From contig NDWU01000011.1 of NCBI GenBank assembly GCA_003056285.1, positions 1 through 52,561 of the forward strand: a stretch of DNA of 52,561 bases, given 5' to 3'. The notes under the pieces are model-generated. The model searched no databases, was not told the DNA's origin, and saw only the letters and a list, made by a program, of their open reading frames with translations. Positions 33,587-43,506 of the stretch are shown here, in pieces. A program made the position numbers and the translations under genes. Within the stretch, counting starts at the first letter, position 1, and each line of letters starts with the position of its first letter. The DNA comes from Candidatus Terraquivivens tikiterensis. GTDB taxonomy: Archaea > Thermoproteota > Nitrososphaeria_A > Caldarchaeales > Wolframiiraptoraceae.

Positions 33587-34302
33587 CGGCTAACCAGCCT
33601 TCCGTCTGGCGTTATCTCACCCCTTATTATCCTTGAGGAGGATATGGGCTTCCCGTCCTCTGCGAGGACCAACGGACACTCTATCATCTCCAATGGCCTC
33701 ATCAACCTCTCACCCCTTATGACGTTTATCTCAGCGACCCTAAAAGCCGTGAAGGGGCTGACGGCTATCGCATCCAAGGTGGCGTCCGTTATCGACGGGC
33801 CGTAAGGGTCATCCAGCTTGACCACGTTTACGTTCTCCACCCACCTGTACTTCTCCAAAACCTTTCTCAGGTTGCTTACGCGTTCGCTGTAAGGCTTTAT
33901 CCCATGGGATTTTCCCATCTTCTTGGCAAGCTCGTCGCTCGTCACGCCTATCGTTACCCTTTTACCGTTCTTAAAGGCAACCATGAGCAGCGCGACGTGC
34001 CCGTAATGTATAGTGTCAAACGTGCCACCTAAGCATACGTGCGCGTACTTCCGCTCTGCTGGCAAGGGATCCTTGAGCTCCTCCTCCAGGTCTGACGCAT
34101 AGATCCTCAGCTCATCCAGTATTACCATCGCCTCTCCCAACGGCATACCAAGCCTAACGGCTAGCTCCTCCGCGCTTATGGATGGCTCCTTCGGTATTAT
34201 CCTCTCCCTGACGTAGGACTTATGGACGGGGTAGAGGCTCATGCTCCTTACAGTCTCTACAAGGACCCTCCAGAGAGGGTTCTTCGCATAATCCTTCCTC
34301 AA
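33583..34302 (-). CDS. coaD: Archaeal phosphopantetheine adenylyltransferase with N-terminal extension
   Basis: A 239-residue protein. The C-terminal ~155 residues are a nucleotidyltransferase with CLGGTFDTIHYGHVALL and ISSSRIIRGEI (the ISSSxx motif), the archaeal PPAT type that makes dephospho-CoA. The first ~80 residues are extra: a helical region including SAEELAVRLGMPLGEAMVIL that looks like a helix-turn-helix. A TTG at 34302 is the outermost start and an ATG at 34242 would remove 20 residues. The extension may be regulatory. Confidence 0.86.
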   Translation of the reverse strand: MRKDYAKNPLWRVLVETVRSMSLYPVHKSYVRERIIPKEPSISAEELAVRLGMPLGEAMVILDELRIYASDLEEELKDPLPAERKYAHVCLGGTFDTIHYGHVALLMVAFKNGKRVTIGVTSDELAKKMGKSHGIKPYSERVSNLRKVLEKYRWVENVNVVKLDDPYGPSITDATLDAIAVSPFTAFRVAEINVIRGERLMRPLEMIECPLVLAEDGKPISSSRIIRGEITPDGRLVSR

Positions 34303-34342
34303 GGTCAGACGTCCTATTCTTAAGGAGCTAATAAAAATTTGG

Positions 34343-35293
34343 TTAGACCGGGTTCTTTCGGACGGTTGTGTAAGAAAACGACTCTATTATCTTCGATGCG
34401 ACCTCGACGGAGGCCCTCTCCTGCGCCTCCAAAGTCTGCGCACCTATGTGGGGCGTGCATATAACGTTCGGGAGCTCGAGCAATTTTCTGTTGACCGGTG
34501 GCTCCACGGAGTATACGTCCAGGGCGGCACCCCTCAGCCTTCCAGTAACCAAAGCCTCGTAGAGGGCATCCTCGTCTATCACGGCACCCCTCGACGTGTT
34601 TATCAGGAACGCTCCATGCTTTATGAGGCGTATGTTCTCCTTGTTTATCAGATGCCTCGTGGAGGGCGTCAGGGGAACGTGGAGCGTTATGTAGTCCGAT
34701 GCCTTCAAGAGGTCCACGAGCGGCATAACCTTTCCCGATACCTTCTTCAGAAAGTCCCCGGGTATGGGGGCTACGTCGTTCAGCAGGACCTCCATGCCGA
34801 AGGCCCTCGTTAACTCCGCAACCCTCCTACCTATCCTTCCCACGCCTATTATGCCCACTGTCTTGCCCATCAGCTCTACACCCTCGTACTTTCCTTTTGG
34901 CCAGCCACCCTTCTTCACCTCATCGCACAGCGAGCATATGCTACGGGATAGAGCCAGCATGAGGCCTAGGGTTAGCTCGGCCGTTGCGTTCGCGACAGCC
35001 TCACCCGCGCATACTACCTTTATCCCCAACCCGTTGGCCGCATCCATGTCTATGTTATCCGTACCGGCTCCAACCCTCGCGACCACCTTTAGCCTCTTCG
35101 CAGCAAGCATGACATCCCTGTCAACCTTCGTCCTGCTCCTGACCACGATTACATCGTATTCTGGTATTGTCCTTAGCAACTCCTCGTATGAGATCCCCTC
35201 GGCCACAGTAACCTCGAAGCCCGCATCCTTTAGCATCTCTATTCCAGCCCTATGGAGCTTGTCGCAGACCAGGACCCTCGGAGGGTCGTCCAT
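34343..35293 (-). CDS. serA: D-3-phosphoglycerate dehydrogenase, short form
   Basis: A 316-residue D-2-hydroxyacid dehydrogenase. GKTVGIIGVGRIGRRVAE is the NAD-binding loop; catalytic residues lie in NTSRGAVIDE (Arg), SVEPP (Glu) and TPHIGAQT (His). The missing C-terminal ACT domain marks the short form, which is usually not inhibited by serine. GTDNIDMDAANGLGI is typical of SerA. The ATG at 35293 is two codons inside an outer TTG; it begins 7 bases after TrpB2. Confidence 0.87.
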   Translation of the reverse strand: MDDPPRVLVCDKLHRAGIEMLKDAGFEVTVAEGISYEELLRTIPEYDVIVVRSRTKVDRDVMLAAKRLKVVARVGAGTDNIDMDAANGLGIKVVCAGEAVANATAELTLGLMLALSRSICSLCDEVKKGGWPKGKYEGVELMGKTVGIIGVGRIGRRVAELTRAFGMEVLLNDVAPIPGDFLKKVSGKVMPLVDLLKASDYITLHVPLTPSTRHLINKENIRLIKHGAFLINTSRGAVIDEDALYEALVTGRLRGAALDVYSVEPPVNRKLLELPNVICTPHIGAQTLEAQERASVEVASKIIESFSYTTVRKNPV

Positions 35294-35300
35294 CAGCAAG

Positions 35301-36698
35301 CTACCTCAGGTAAGGCAGCTCTTCAATCCACGGATAGAGCCTTTTTAACCTTTCTATAGAATCCTTTATGGCGCTTTCAGGGTACTCCCACCTTGGCAGC
35401 TTCCCCGAGAGGAACTCATCGTAGGCATGCATGTCAAAGTGCCCATGGCCGCAGAGGTTGAAGAGTATCGTCTTCTTCTCGCCAGTCCTCCTGCACCTCA
35501 GGGCCTCGTCTATCACGTACCTTATCGTGTGCGATGGCTCCGGCGCTGGCACGATTCCCTCCGTCCTGGCGAAGGTCGTAGCGGCCTCGAAGACGGAAAC
35601 TTGGTCGTAGGCCACCGCCTTAACATGCCCCTCCTTCGCGAGCAAGCAGAGCGTCGGCGCATCACCGTGGTACCTAAGACCTCCGGCATGTATGGGAGGC
35701 GGGATGAAGTCGGAGCCTACTGTGTACATGGCTAAAAGCGGCGTCAGCCTTGCCACGTCCCCATGGTCATAAGTGTAGATGCCCTTGGTTAAGGTAGGAC
35801 ATGCTGTAGGCTCTGTTGCAACGAACTCAACATCCTTCTCAGCCTTCTTCGTCACCTTGTCGTGGTAGAATGGCCAGAAGAGGCCGGAGAAGCTGCTTCC
35901 GCCTCCGACGCAACCGGCCACGACGTCGGGGTACTCGTCCAGGATCTCCAGCTGCTTCTTCGCCTCGAGGCCTTGGACTGTCTGGTGCATCAGTACATGG
36001 TTGAGCACGCTCCCCAAGCTGTACTTCGTGCCATCATGCGTCACGGCATCCTCGACCGCCTCGCTTATGGCTATTCCCAAGCTTCCCGGATTCTGGGGGT
36101 CTTTCTCAAGAATGCTCCTGCCGGCGTTCGTCCTATCGCTTGGGCTCGGTACAACCTCCGCCCCCCATACCTGCATCATTACCCTCCTGTATGGCTTCTG
36201 GTTGTAGCTTACCTTCACCATGTAAACCGTGCACTTCATGTTGAAAAGCATGCAGCCGAACGCAAGGGCAGAACCCCACTGGCCAGCGCCAGTCTCCGTC
36301 GTCAGCCTTTCCTGCCCCTCCTTCATGTTGTAGTATGCCTGGGCGACTGCTGTGTTCGACTTGTGCGAGCCAGGCGGGCTCACGCCCTCGTACTTGTAGT
36401 ATATCTTAGCTGGCGTCTTCAGGTACCTTTCAAGCCCCACCGCCCTGTATAGCGGCGTCGGCCTCCACAGCGAATACACCTCCCTTACCTCCTCGGGTAT
36501 CGGAATCCACCTATCGGCGCTCATCTCCTGTTTGAGCAGCTCTTTCGCAAAGACCCTCTCGAGCTTCGCCGGCGAGACCGGAGACCTAGTCTCAGGGTCT
36601 ATCGGCGGAGGAAGGGGCCTCGGTAGGTCCGGCAGTATGTTGTACCACTCCCTCGGTATCTCATCTTCGTCGAGGACTATTTTACGCAGCATGCCCAT
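35301..36698 (-). CDS. trpB2: Tryptophan synthase beta chain, TrpB2 type
   Basis: About 465 residues, longer than the standard TrpB1. [18 protein letters not shown] holds the PLP Lys, [15 protein letters not shown] the substrate loop, and [15 protein letters not shown] the phosphate-binding glycines. These are TrpB2 features. Some TrpB2 enzymes use O-phosphoserine rather than serine, and it sits in one operon with SerA, which leads to phosphoserine. No trpA is near. I use the ATG at 36698; an outer ATG at 36773 lies upstream of the likely transcription start. Confidence 0.9.
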   Translation of the reverse strand: MGMLRKIVLDEDEIPREWYNILPDLPRPLPPPIDPETRSPVSPAKLERVFAKELLKQEMSADRWIPIPEEVREVYSLWRPTPLYRAVGLERYLKTPAKIYYKYEGVSPPGSHKSNTAVAQAYYNMKEGQERLTTETGAGQWGSALAFGCMLFNMKCTVYMVKVSYNQKPYRRVMMQVWGAEVVPSPSDRTNAGRSILEKDPQNPGSLGIAISEAVEDAVTHDGTKYSLGSVLNHVLMHQTVQGLEAKKQLEILDEYPDVVAGCVGGGSSFSGLFWPFYHDKVTKKAEKDVEFVATEPTACPTLTKGIYTYDHGDVARLTPLLAMYTVGSDFIPPPIHAGGLRYHGDAPTLCLLAKEGHVKAVAYDQVSVFEAATTFARTEGIVPAPEPSHTIRYVIDEALRCRRTGEKKTILFNLCGHGHFDMHAYDEFLSGKLPRWEYPESAIKDSIERLKRLYPWIEELPYLR

Positions 36699-36773
36699 CT
36701 TTTGGATTCGAAGCTCTAATAAACGTTGTGTGTAAAGGCAAGTGCACCCGAGCTGCTGTATAACGTTGTGCAT

Positions 36774-37135
36774 CCAATATGCGTCAAGATAGCTATAAAA
36801 AATTCCGATGTTCGGAAAACTTACTGTTCAAAACGTATAGAATCCATAACCAATTCTTAGAATGCTTGCGTGCCCAGATGTGCGCATGTACAATACGGAG
36901 CATCCTGTACCGTTGACGCCTGTCCGCGACCCAACCACTGCTTCCAGCCCTAAGGCAGGCTCTGCACCCAACGATTCACTCGCCGGTCTGCGGCTCCTAC
37001 GCACCTTCCCACCCTGACCTCATCAGGAACCTCTCAACATAAAGCCGGTATTCGCAGGGATTTTTCATGCCTACGATTAAATGAGCGCGGTTTCCTTAAA
37101 AAAGTTTAAAGCGTTCAATCTTTTAGCTGTTCCCC
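36774..37135. other. Divergent promoter region with structured middle
   Basis: Between trpB2 and the aminotransferase. TATA boxes are at 36794-36801 (minus, for trpB2) and 37105-37111 (plus, for the aminotransferase). The GC-rich middle, 36880-37060, can fold: GTACA (36888-36892) with TGTAC (36906-36910), and CCTGA/TCAGG around 37014-37028. I see no gene and no tRNA in it; a small RNA is possible. Confidence 0.35.
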
Positions 37136-38275
37136 ATGCTGCTCGTGACGCCCGGTCCTACGGAGCTTCACGACCGCGTAATCGCCGCGATGTCCAGGCA
37201 AGTGATCAGCCACAGAGGGCCTGAACTCCGGAAACTATATGCTTCTTTGGTCGAAAAGTTCAAGTCTTTACTAAAAACGGAAGGCCATGTCTTTGTTCTC
37301 GCATGCTCCGCAACGGGTGGGATAGAGTGCGCCGTATCGAACATAATAGATAAGGGCGATAAGGTTTTATCACCCGTGTTCGGCGTTTTCTCCGAAAGGT
37401 TCGCAGAGGCGGCAAAGTTTTACGGAGCCGAGGTTACGTACCTGAACTTAAAGCCGAAGAGCGCTCCTAGCCCTGAGGCTATCAAAAGAGCGCTCGACGA
37501 GAGGGTGTACGACGTTATGCTGCTGGTTTACAACGAAACCTCGACAGGCACTGCATGCAGACAGTTCCGTGAGATCGTCAGGGCATGCAAAGAGCGCGGC
37601 ATCCTCGTCGCTGTGGATGCTGTTTCTGCCGCTGGAGGTCTGCCCATCGATATAGATGGGTGGGGCATCGATGTTTGCGTTATCGGAAGCCAAAAGTGTT
37701 ACGCCGGCCCACCTGGCCTTTCGATAATAACCGTAAGCGAGGAAGCATGGCATAAAATTAGAAGGTCTAGGAGGCCCTTCTACTTCGACCTAATCAAGTA
37801 CAGGAAATATTATGAGGAGAATCGGGAGACTCCGTTCACGCCAGCAGTCAACCTCATGTACGGGATGGAAGAGGCCTTGAACATCGTCCTAGAGTATGGA
37901 GCGGAGGGGTGGGTAAGGAGGCACATGGACTTTGCCGATTGTATCTATGATGCCCTAGAGAAGGCCAACGTGAGCCTGTTCGCTGAGAAGGAATACAGGT
38001 CGCCCACAGTCATCTCGATCTCGTTACCGAGCGGCGTGACGGATTCCGAGGTCCTCGAGGAGCTCAGGGTCGGGTACGGCGTGGTAGCGGCTGGTGGCAT
38101 GGGAAGCATGAAGGGCTCGCTAATAAGGGTCGCCAACATGGGGAACCTAAGCGTGGAGAAGACCGTTAAGGCATACGACGCCATATTGAACGTCCTATCC
38201 TCCAGGGTTGATGGCATAGACCCCCGAGTCGTCGGAACGTTAGAAGAAAGGCTTCGTAAGATGGGTTACCGATGA
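37136..38275 (+). CDS. Class V aminotransferase (alanine-glyoxylate/serine-pyruvate type)
   Basis: A 379-residue PLP enzyme. TPGPTELHDRVIAAM and SHRGPE open it, VDAVSAAGGLPIDIDGWGID holds the PLP Asp, and GSQKCYAGPPGL holds the PLP Lys. The group includes alanine-glyoxylate, serine-pyruvate and, in some archaea, phosphoserine aminotransferases. Standing divergent to the SerA-TrpB2 unit, it could convert phosphohydroxypyruvate to phosphoserine; that is inference from place. The ATG lies 25 bases after its TATA box. Confidence 0.87.
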   Translation: MLLVTPGPTELHDRVIAAMSRQVISHRGPELRKLYASLVEKFKSLLKTEGHVFVLACSATGGIECAVSNIIDKGDKVLSPVFGVFSERFAEAAKFYGAEVTYLNLKPKSAPSPEAIKRALDERVYDVMLLVYNETSTGTACRQFREIVRACKERGILVAVDAVSAAGGLPIDIDGWGIDVCVIGSQKCYAGPPGLSIITVSEEAWHKIRRSRRPFYFDLIKYRKYYEENRETPFTPAVNLMYGMEEALNIVLEYGAEGWVRRHMDFADCIYDALEKANVSLFAEKEYRSPTVISISLPSGVTDSEVLEELRVGYGVVAAGGMGSMKGSLIRVANMGNLSVEKTVKAYDAILNVLSSRVDGIDPRVVGTLEERLRKMGYR

Positions 38276-38357
38276 GCTTCGGCCCGTAAGCCTGCTCAGT
38301 TCCTTTCTCAAAACATTTATCTCCAAACATCCCCAATATTAAGCAAAGGCTTGGGGT

Positions 38358-39242
38358 GTGATCTGGACGTCTGGCAAGGAGATGCCTTTCTGGGACCACG
38401 TCAGGGAGTTGGCTACGAGGCTTAAGCACATACTCATAACGGTGTTTGCTATAACGATATTCATGATGGTATTTCCCGCTGACCCCGTGTTGCTGTTCAC
38501 AAACCCTATACAGTTCTTGGAACTATACGAACCCATCATAGCGAGGGTTCTCGCGTCGATTAATGAATACATACTTCCTGAGGGCGTAAAGCTCATAGCC
38601 GGTGAAATATCATCGCCCTTCGAGATATGGATCGTCGCCTCGATGCTTTTTGGGCTCCTTCTGAGCATGCCCCTCGTGGGTTACGAAATATACGCCTTCG
38701 TTAACCCTGCACTCTACCCGCATGAGAGGAAGCTAATCTATCCCTTCATGACTGCGTTCGTAACCCTATTCTTCGCTGGTGTAGCATTCGCTTACTTTTT
38801 TGTCCTTCCGTTCATTATGAGGTTCTTGGTCATATTTGCCGTAATGTTTAAGATAGAGGCAATAATTACGGCCGAATCCTTTTACACGATGGTCTTCTTT
38901 ACTGCATTGATCACGGGCATCGTCTTTACCTTTCCCGCAGTGCTCGTCCTCTTAGTAAGGTTCGGCATAGTGGGAACGGCGCCGTTTAAAAAGTACAGGA
39001 GGTACTTTTACATATTCATGTACGTAATCGTGGCAATACTCACGCCGGACGGTGGTATTATAGGTGACTTAATATTGTTAATACCCCTCATTGTAATGTA
39101 TGAGGTTGCGCTCGTTATAGCTAGGAGGTACGAAAAGAGGAGGCTTCTGGAGCTATACGGTGAACTCAAGTGCAAGTTCTGCGGAGCGGACATCTCTCCG
39201 GACGACGTCTTCTGCCCAAAATGCGAAAGATCCTTAAAGTAA
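38358..39242 (+). CDS. tatC: Sec-independent translocase TatC with C-terminal zinc ribbon
   Basis: A 294-residue protein with about six membrane helices. MPFWDHVRELATRLK is the N-terminal signal-peptide contact region with its conserved Glu, and LTPDGGIIGDLILLIPLIVMYE the last-helix signature. After the final helix, ~20 residues form a CX2C...CX2C zinc ribbon (CKFCGADISPDDVFCPKC). Zinc ribbons are not normal for TatC. The start is GTG 38358 or the ATG at 38382. No tatA is adjacent. Confidence 0.9.
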   Translation: MIWTSGKEMPFWDHVRELATRLKHILITVFAITIFMMVFPADPVLLFTNPIQFLELYEPIIARVLASINEYILPEGVKLIAGEISSPFEIWIVASMLFGLLLSMPLVGYEIYAFVNPALYPHERKLIYPFMTAFVTLFFAGVAFAYFFVLPFIMRFLVIFAVMFKIEAIITAESFYTMVFFTALITGIVFTFPAVLVLLVRFGIVGTAPFKKYRRYFYIFMYVIVAILTPDGGIIGDLILLIPLIVMYEVALVIARRYEKRRLLELYGELKCKFCGADISPDDVFCPKCERSLK

Positions 39243-39254
39243 GCGGCAGGCCCG

Positions 39255-39950
39255 CTAAACGTATACAGGAAGGTTATCGTCGTCGAGGACAACTGTACTT
39301 TCCTCCGTTATGTGAACCTTCACGGCCCTGATCTCCACACCGCACATCTTGGCATCCTCCAGAAGCCTTGCGATCACTGGGTCTCCCGATTTGCACGGCT
39401 TGAAACCTTTAGCCGACGGGTGTGCCGCGACGAACGTTATAACGCTCCTGAAGGCCTTCGCCAGCTCTTTCATCAAGAGTATGTGCCTCCTCCCCCTTAC
39501 CGTCGGCGAGTCTGGGTACATGGCATAACCATCCGAGAGGTAAACGGCCGACTTGAGCTCCAGGTAACCCTTCCCTATACCATCCGCGTAGAGCTCGTAG
39601 TCTATCCTGGAGCCGTTTATTTTAACTTCCTTCTTCGCTATCCGGTAAGGCCGGAGCCACGATATCTTACCGAGCTCGCATGCCTTCTCGAAAGCTCTAG
39701 CCTGAAGGTACGTGTCCACGAGGGCGGCACCGTTAACTGCCCTTACGCCGACGATCGAGGCACGGGTTATGCCATTCCGTCGGAGCTGGACGAGTACGTC
39801 AGAGCCCGGGTATATGAGGTCTAGCAGCCTTCCAGTGTTCCTTATGTGGGCCTTCAGCTCCTTACCGCCCAACCATATCAGCACGGTAACCCTCGATAGC
39901 CTCTTTACGACCTTGGCCGGCTGTAGTTCTAGCCTCAAAAGCTCCGTCAA
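39255..39950 (-). CDS. sfsA: SfsA-family DNA-binding/nuclease-like protein
   Basis: A 231-residue protein. GRLLDLIYPGSDVLVQ fits the SfsA OB-like N-terminal part; KISWLRPYRIAKKEVKINGSRIDYEL and GKGYLELKSAVYL carry the PD-(D/E)XK-like acids; TVRGRRHILLMKEL is the family signature. The name comes from E. coli sugar fermentation; the biochemical role is not settled. It converges on tatC with a 12-base gap. Confidence 0.9.
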   Translation of the reverse strand: MTELLRLELQPAKVVKRLSRVTVLIWLGGKELKAHIRNTGRLLDLIYPGSDVLVQLRRNGITRASIVGVRAVNGAALVDTYLQARAFEKACELGKISWLRPYRIAKKEVKINGSRIDYELYADGIGKGYLELKSAVYLSDGYAMYPDSPTVRGRRHILLMKELAKAFRSVITFVAAHPSAKGFKPCKSGDPVIARLLEDAKMCGVEIRAVKVHITEESTVVLDDDNLPVYV

Positions 39951-40283
39951 GCGCCCAATACGCTAATTGGTACCAATGTTTCTTGGTGTTTTTATATCTT
40001 CCCTACGGAATTCCAATACTTCTTTCAGGCAGGGATGGGCTCATAGATCTTCTTAGCAGGATGTATGGTCGGATTATCTATGGGCAGGCAGAGTGCGGAG
40101 AGGGTTCGCACGTGGTTCTAACACATAGCATATCCAAAAGAATGGATCTCATTTTGATAAAGCCATTTTCACGCTCCATCGCTGGTCCATAAGACTATAC
40201 CATGAAGAAAAGCTATATTATACAACCAACCCCATCCGTGCAGGTGAGATGTACCGCCAAATTTAGCTGCCCTTTCAGAAGGG
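39951..40283. other. Gap before ileS
   Basis: 330 bases. The useful signal is a GCTATATTATACAAC TATA box at about 40210-40223, giving a leader of some 40 bases before the ileS ATG, with an AGAAGGG ribosome-binding site. The leader holds a five-codon ATG frame that stops at once. The earlier part reads in one frame like a fragment (LIDLLSRMYGRIIYG) but without support. Confidence 0.4.
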
Positions 40284-43200
40284 ATGGCAACGACAGGGCG
40301 GAGCGTGGTATATTTGTCGCTCTTCCGAGGTAGGTACGATCCCAAGAAAGTTGAGGAAATCGTAGCAAGCTGGTGGCGTGAAAGGGATATCCAGAAGAAG
40401 GTGCTCGAGGCCAACAAGAACGCGCCGATATTCTCCTTCCTCGAGGGGCCGCCGACCGCAAACGGTTTCATGCACGTCGGCCATGCCAGGGGCAGGATAT
40501 ACAAGGACATAGTGCTCAGGTACCAGACGATGAAGGGGCTAAACGTATGGAGGAGGGCCGGTTGGGACTGCTTAGGGTTGCCGACGGAGCTTGAGGTCGA
40601 GAAGAGGCTTGGCTTTACGTCTAAGAAGGACATAGAGGCATTCGGCCTTGAGCGGTTTGTCGAGGAGGCCAACAAGCTCGTTGACTACTACATAGACCAT
40701 TGGAGGAGGGCATCCGAAAGGCTTGGGCTCTGGCTTGACTATGAGAATGCCTACGAGACTAGGAAGGAGAACTACATGGAGCACGTATGGGCCTTGCTCA
40801 AGAAGGCGTACGAAGACGGCAACCTCGTCGAGAGCTTTAAGGTCGTCCACTACTGTCCCTCCTGCGAGACGCCCCTATCTTCGCACGAGGTTTCGCAAGG
40901 TTATGAAGAGGTCGAGGACCCGTCCGTATACGTCAAGTTCCCCCTTAAGCGGGGTAAGGGTGAGTACGTCGTGATATGGACGACGACGCCCTGGACGCTC
41001 CCTGGAAACGAGGCCGTTGCAGTAAACCCGGATGCATGGTACGTTAAGTGTAGGGTTGGAAACGAGATATGGATAGTCGGCGAGGAGGCTCTGGAGAGGG
41101 CGATGGGAGAAATGGGCGTGGATGGGTATAGGGTTGTTCAAAGGATTAAGGGGTCGGAGCTCGTGGGCGAGGCCTACAGGCATCCTCTCGATGAGGAAGT
41201 TCCTTCACACAAAGAGCACAAGAGCCCAGCCCACACGATAGTCGCGGCACCGTTCGTGAAGATGACGGAAGGTACGGGCTGTGTACACATCGCACCAGCG
41301 CACGGTCCGGAGGACTTCGAGCTGGGCAGGTCGCTTGGCATACCGATATTCTGCCCCATAAGGCCTAACGGCACTTTTGCGGAAGAGGGCGGCGTTTACG
41401 CGAACATGTACTTCAAGCAGGCAGGCGAGAGGGTCTTGCAAGACCTGAGGTCAAAGGGCCTGTTGGTAAAGGAGGGGAAGGTTGTTCATGCTTACCCATT
41501 CTGTTGGAGGTGCGGAACGCCCCTCATATATTTGGCAAGCCGGCAGTGGTTCCTTAGGATAGATAGGATCAAGAAGAAGATGCTTGAAGAGAACAGTAAG
41601 GTGAGGTGGCAACCCCAATGGGCAGGGATGGGAAGGTTCGGCGACTGGATAGCGAGCGCCGAGGACTGGTGCATATCGAGGACGAAGGTATGGGGCACGC
41701 CTTTACCGGTTTGGATATGCACCAACTGCGGAGCAAAGAAGGTAATAGGTAGCAGGGCTGAGCTCGAGGGTGCGATAAAGAAGCCCGAGAAGGTCAGGCT
41801 CCTAAGGCCTTGGATAGACGAGTTCGTTTTTAGGTGCGAGAAATGCGGCGGCGAGATGAGGAGAGACCAGTTCGTCCTAGATACTTGGCTGGATTCCGGC
41901 GTAGCCCATTTCGCGAGCGTTGATTATCTAAGGGATAAAAGCTTGTTCACCAAGCTGTTCCCTTACGATTTTATAACGGAGGCAATAGATCAGACTAGGG
42001 GATGGTTCTACACTTTGCTTTTCACTTCAGTACTTTACTTCGGGAAGGCACCATTCACCTCTGTGCTAAACCAAGGGCACGTGCTCGATAGCGAGGGGAA
42101 GAAGATGTCGAAATCCAAGGGGAACGTGGTGTGGGCGATGGATGCCTTCGACAGGTTCGGCGTTGACCCCCTGAGGCTCTACTTGGCCTCGAAGGCTAAA
42201 CCTTGGGATACGATCAACTTCGTTCCGACAGAGGTCGACAGGGTTGCCGAAGACCTGAACATACTTTGGAACGTCTTCGCGTTTGCAAAAACATACTTTG
42301 ACCTGGATAGATTTGACCCTGAAAGGTACCAAATAAGGGCGATGATAAGGTATGCAGACCCTGTTGATAGATGGTTACTATCTAGGATAAACTCGTTAGT
42401 AAAGGTCGTGACGAGCTCGCTCGAGGACCTAGAAATATGCACGGCCGCCAAAGCCCTTAGGAGCTTCGTGGTCGAGGACTTAAGCCGGGTTTACATCAGG
42501 AGCATAAGGCGGAGGATATGGGTGGAGAAGGCAACCGTGGAGAAGCTTACGGCATACTCCGTTCTCTTCTACGTGATGAGAAGGTTGGTGGCCCTGCTGG
42601 CACCGTTCGTGCCTTACTTAGCGGAATACCTGTTCTCCGTCGTAAAGCAAAAGGAAGACCCGGAAAGCGTCCATCTCCTAAGGTGGCCAAAGGCTGACGA
42701 AGAGTTCATAGATCAGGAGCTTGAGGACAGCATGGACATCGTACAGTCTGTGCTGAGCAGCATACTCGCCGCGAGGCAGAAGGCAGGAAGAAAGCTCAGG
42801 TGGCCTGTTAAGTCTGTAACTTTAGTCCCAAAGAGTTTGAGGGCAAAGCAGGCCCTGAGCCTATTCAAGGATTACCTGAGGTCTCAGGCCAACGCTGAGG
42901 ATGTCCTGATAACGGAGGTGGGCGAAAGGCCAAGCTGGCTCCGTAGGAAGGCCAAGCCGGTTCTATCGTCCCTTGGACCTAAGTTTGGTCCGAGGCTCGG
43001 TAGCGTCTTGAGGGCGATCCATTCGATCCCTGCCGAGAAGCTCGAGGACGATATACTGGATGACGGTGTAGCGAGCATAACGCTTCAGGATGGTACGAGG
43101 GTCGAGCTAACGAGCTCCGACGTGAGCTTCTCGGACGATGTCCCGGAACATATAAGCCATGACGAGGGGCGCTTCGCAGACGCCTACGTCGACCTAACAG

Positions 43201-43502
43201 AGACGGAGTCCATCAAGTTGATGTCGTTGGCCAACGAATTGATAAGAAGGATACAGGTTATGCGTAGGGAGATAGATCTTGACGTTGAGGACGTGGTCGA
43301 GTGCGTGCTAGCATCCGATTCTAAGGAATTAGCCGAGGTCGTCGGAAGGATGGGCGATTACATCGAGGAGGAGACTAGGACGAGGCTGAAAATCCACGAC
43401 CCGTCGTTCAAGCCGGGAGAGCAGTTTTACAGGAAGGACTGGAGTATAGGCCAAATCCAGGTGAGCATAGCCTTAAGTAAGGAGCGTAAGGAAAAGAGCT
43501 AA
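40284..43502 (+). CDS. ileS: Isoleucyl-tRNA synthetase
   Basis: A 1072-residue class I synthetase of archaeal/eukaryotic type. HVGH at residues 64-67 (NGFMHVGHARG), the editing domain with IWTTTPWTLPGNEAVAV, KMSKS at 607-611 and an extended helical anticodon domain with a C-terminal tail. The length and the long C-terminal region match the eukaryote-like branch linked to mupirocin resistance. RIO2 begins 4 bases after the stop. Confidence 0.95.
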   Translation: MATTGRSVVYLSLFRGRYDPKKVEEIVASWWRERDIQKKVLEANKNAPIFSFLEGPPTANGFMHVGHARGRIYKDIVLRYQTMKGLNVWRRAGWDCLGLPTELEVEKRLGFTSKKDIEAFGLERFVEEANKLVDYYIDHWRRASERLGLWLDYENAYETRKENYMEHVWALLKKAYEDGNLVESFKVVHYCPSCETPLSSHEVSQGYEEVEDPSVYVKFPLKRGKGEYVVIWTTTPWTLPGNEAVAVNPDAWYVKCRVGNEIWIVGEEALERAMGEMGVDGYRVVQRIKGSELVGEAYRHPLDEEVPSHKEHKSPAHTIVAAPFVKMTEGTGCVHIAPAHGPEDFELGRSLGIPIFCPIRPNGTFAEEGGVYANMYFKQAGERVLQDLRSKGLLVKEGKVVHAYPFCWRCGTPLIYLASRQWFLRIDRIKKKMLEENSKVRWQPQWAGMGRFGDWIASAEDWCISRTKVWGTPLPVWICTNCGAKKVIGSRAELEGAIKKPEKVRLLRPWIDEFVFRCEKCGGEMRRDQFVLDTWLDSGVAHFASVDYLRDKSLFTKLFPYDFITEAIDQTRGWFYTLLFTSVLYFGKAPFTSVLNQGHVLDSEGKKMSKSKGNVVWAMDAFDRFGVDPLRLYLASKAKPWDTINFVPTEVDRVAEDLNILWNVFAFAKTYFDLDRFDPERYQIRAMIRYADPVDRWLLSRINSLVKVVTSSLEDLEICTAAKALRSFVVEDLSRVYIRSIRRRIWVEKATVEKLTAYSVLFYVMRRLVALLAPFVPYLAEYLFSVVKQKEDPESVHLLRWPKADEEFIDQELEDSMDIVQSVLSSILAARQKAGRKLRWPVKSVTLVPKSLRAKQALSLFKDYLRSQANAEDVLITEVGERPSWLRRKAKPVLSSLGPKFGPRLGSVLRAIHSIPAEKLEDDILDDGVASITLQDGTRVELTSSDVSFSDDVPEHISHDEGRFADAYVDLTETESIKLMSLANELIRRIQVMRREIDLDVEDVVECVLASDSKELAEVVGRMGDYIEEETRTRLKIHDPSFKPGEQFYRKDWSIGQIQVSIALSKERKEKS

Positions 43503-43506
43503 GGGG

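Noticed and set aside
36830-37090. tRNA, SRP RNA or RNase P RNA in the GC-rich gaps
   Set aside because: I looked in the main gaps (7204, 8777, 17811, 28072, 32131, 36774, 49679) for a T-loop, the SRP GGAA/AGCAG region and the RNase P GAGGAAAGTCC core and found no fit.
39983-40192. Plus-strand 69-codon frame before ileS
   Set aside because: It resembles an ATPase fragment only vaguely (LIDLLSRMYGR) and ends without any motif.
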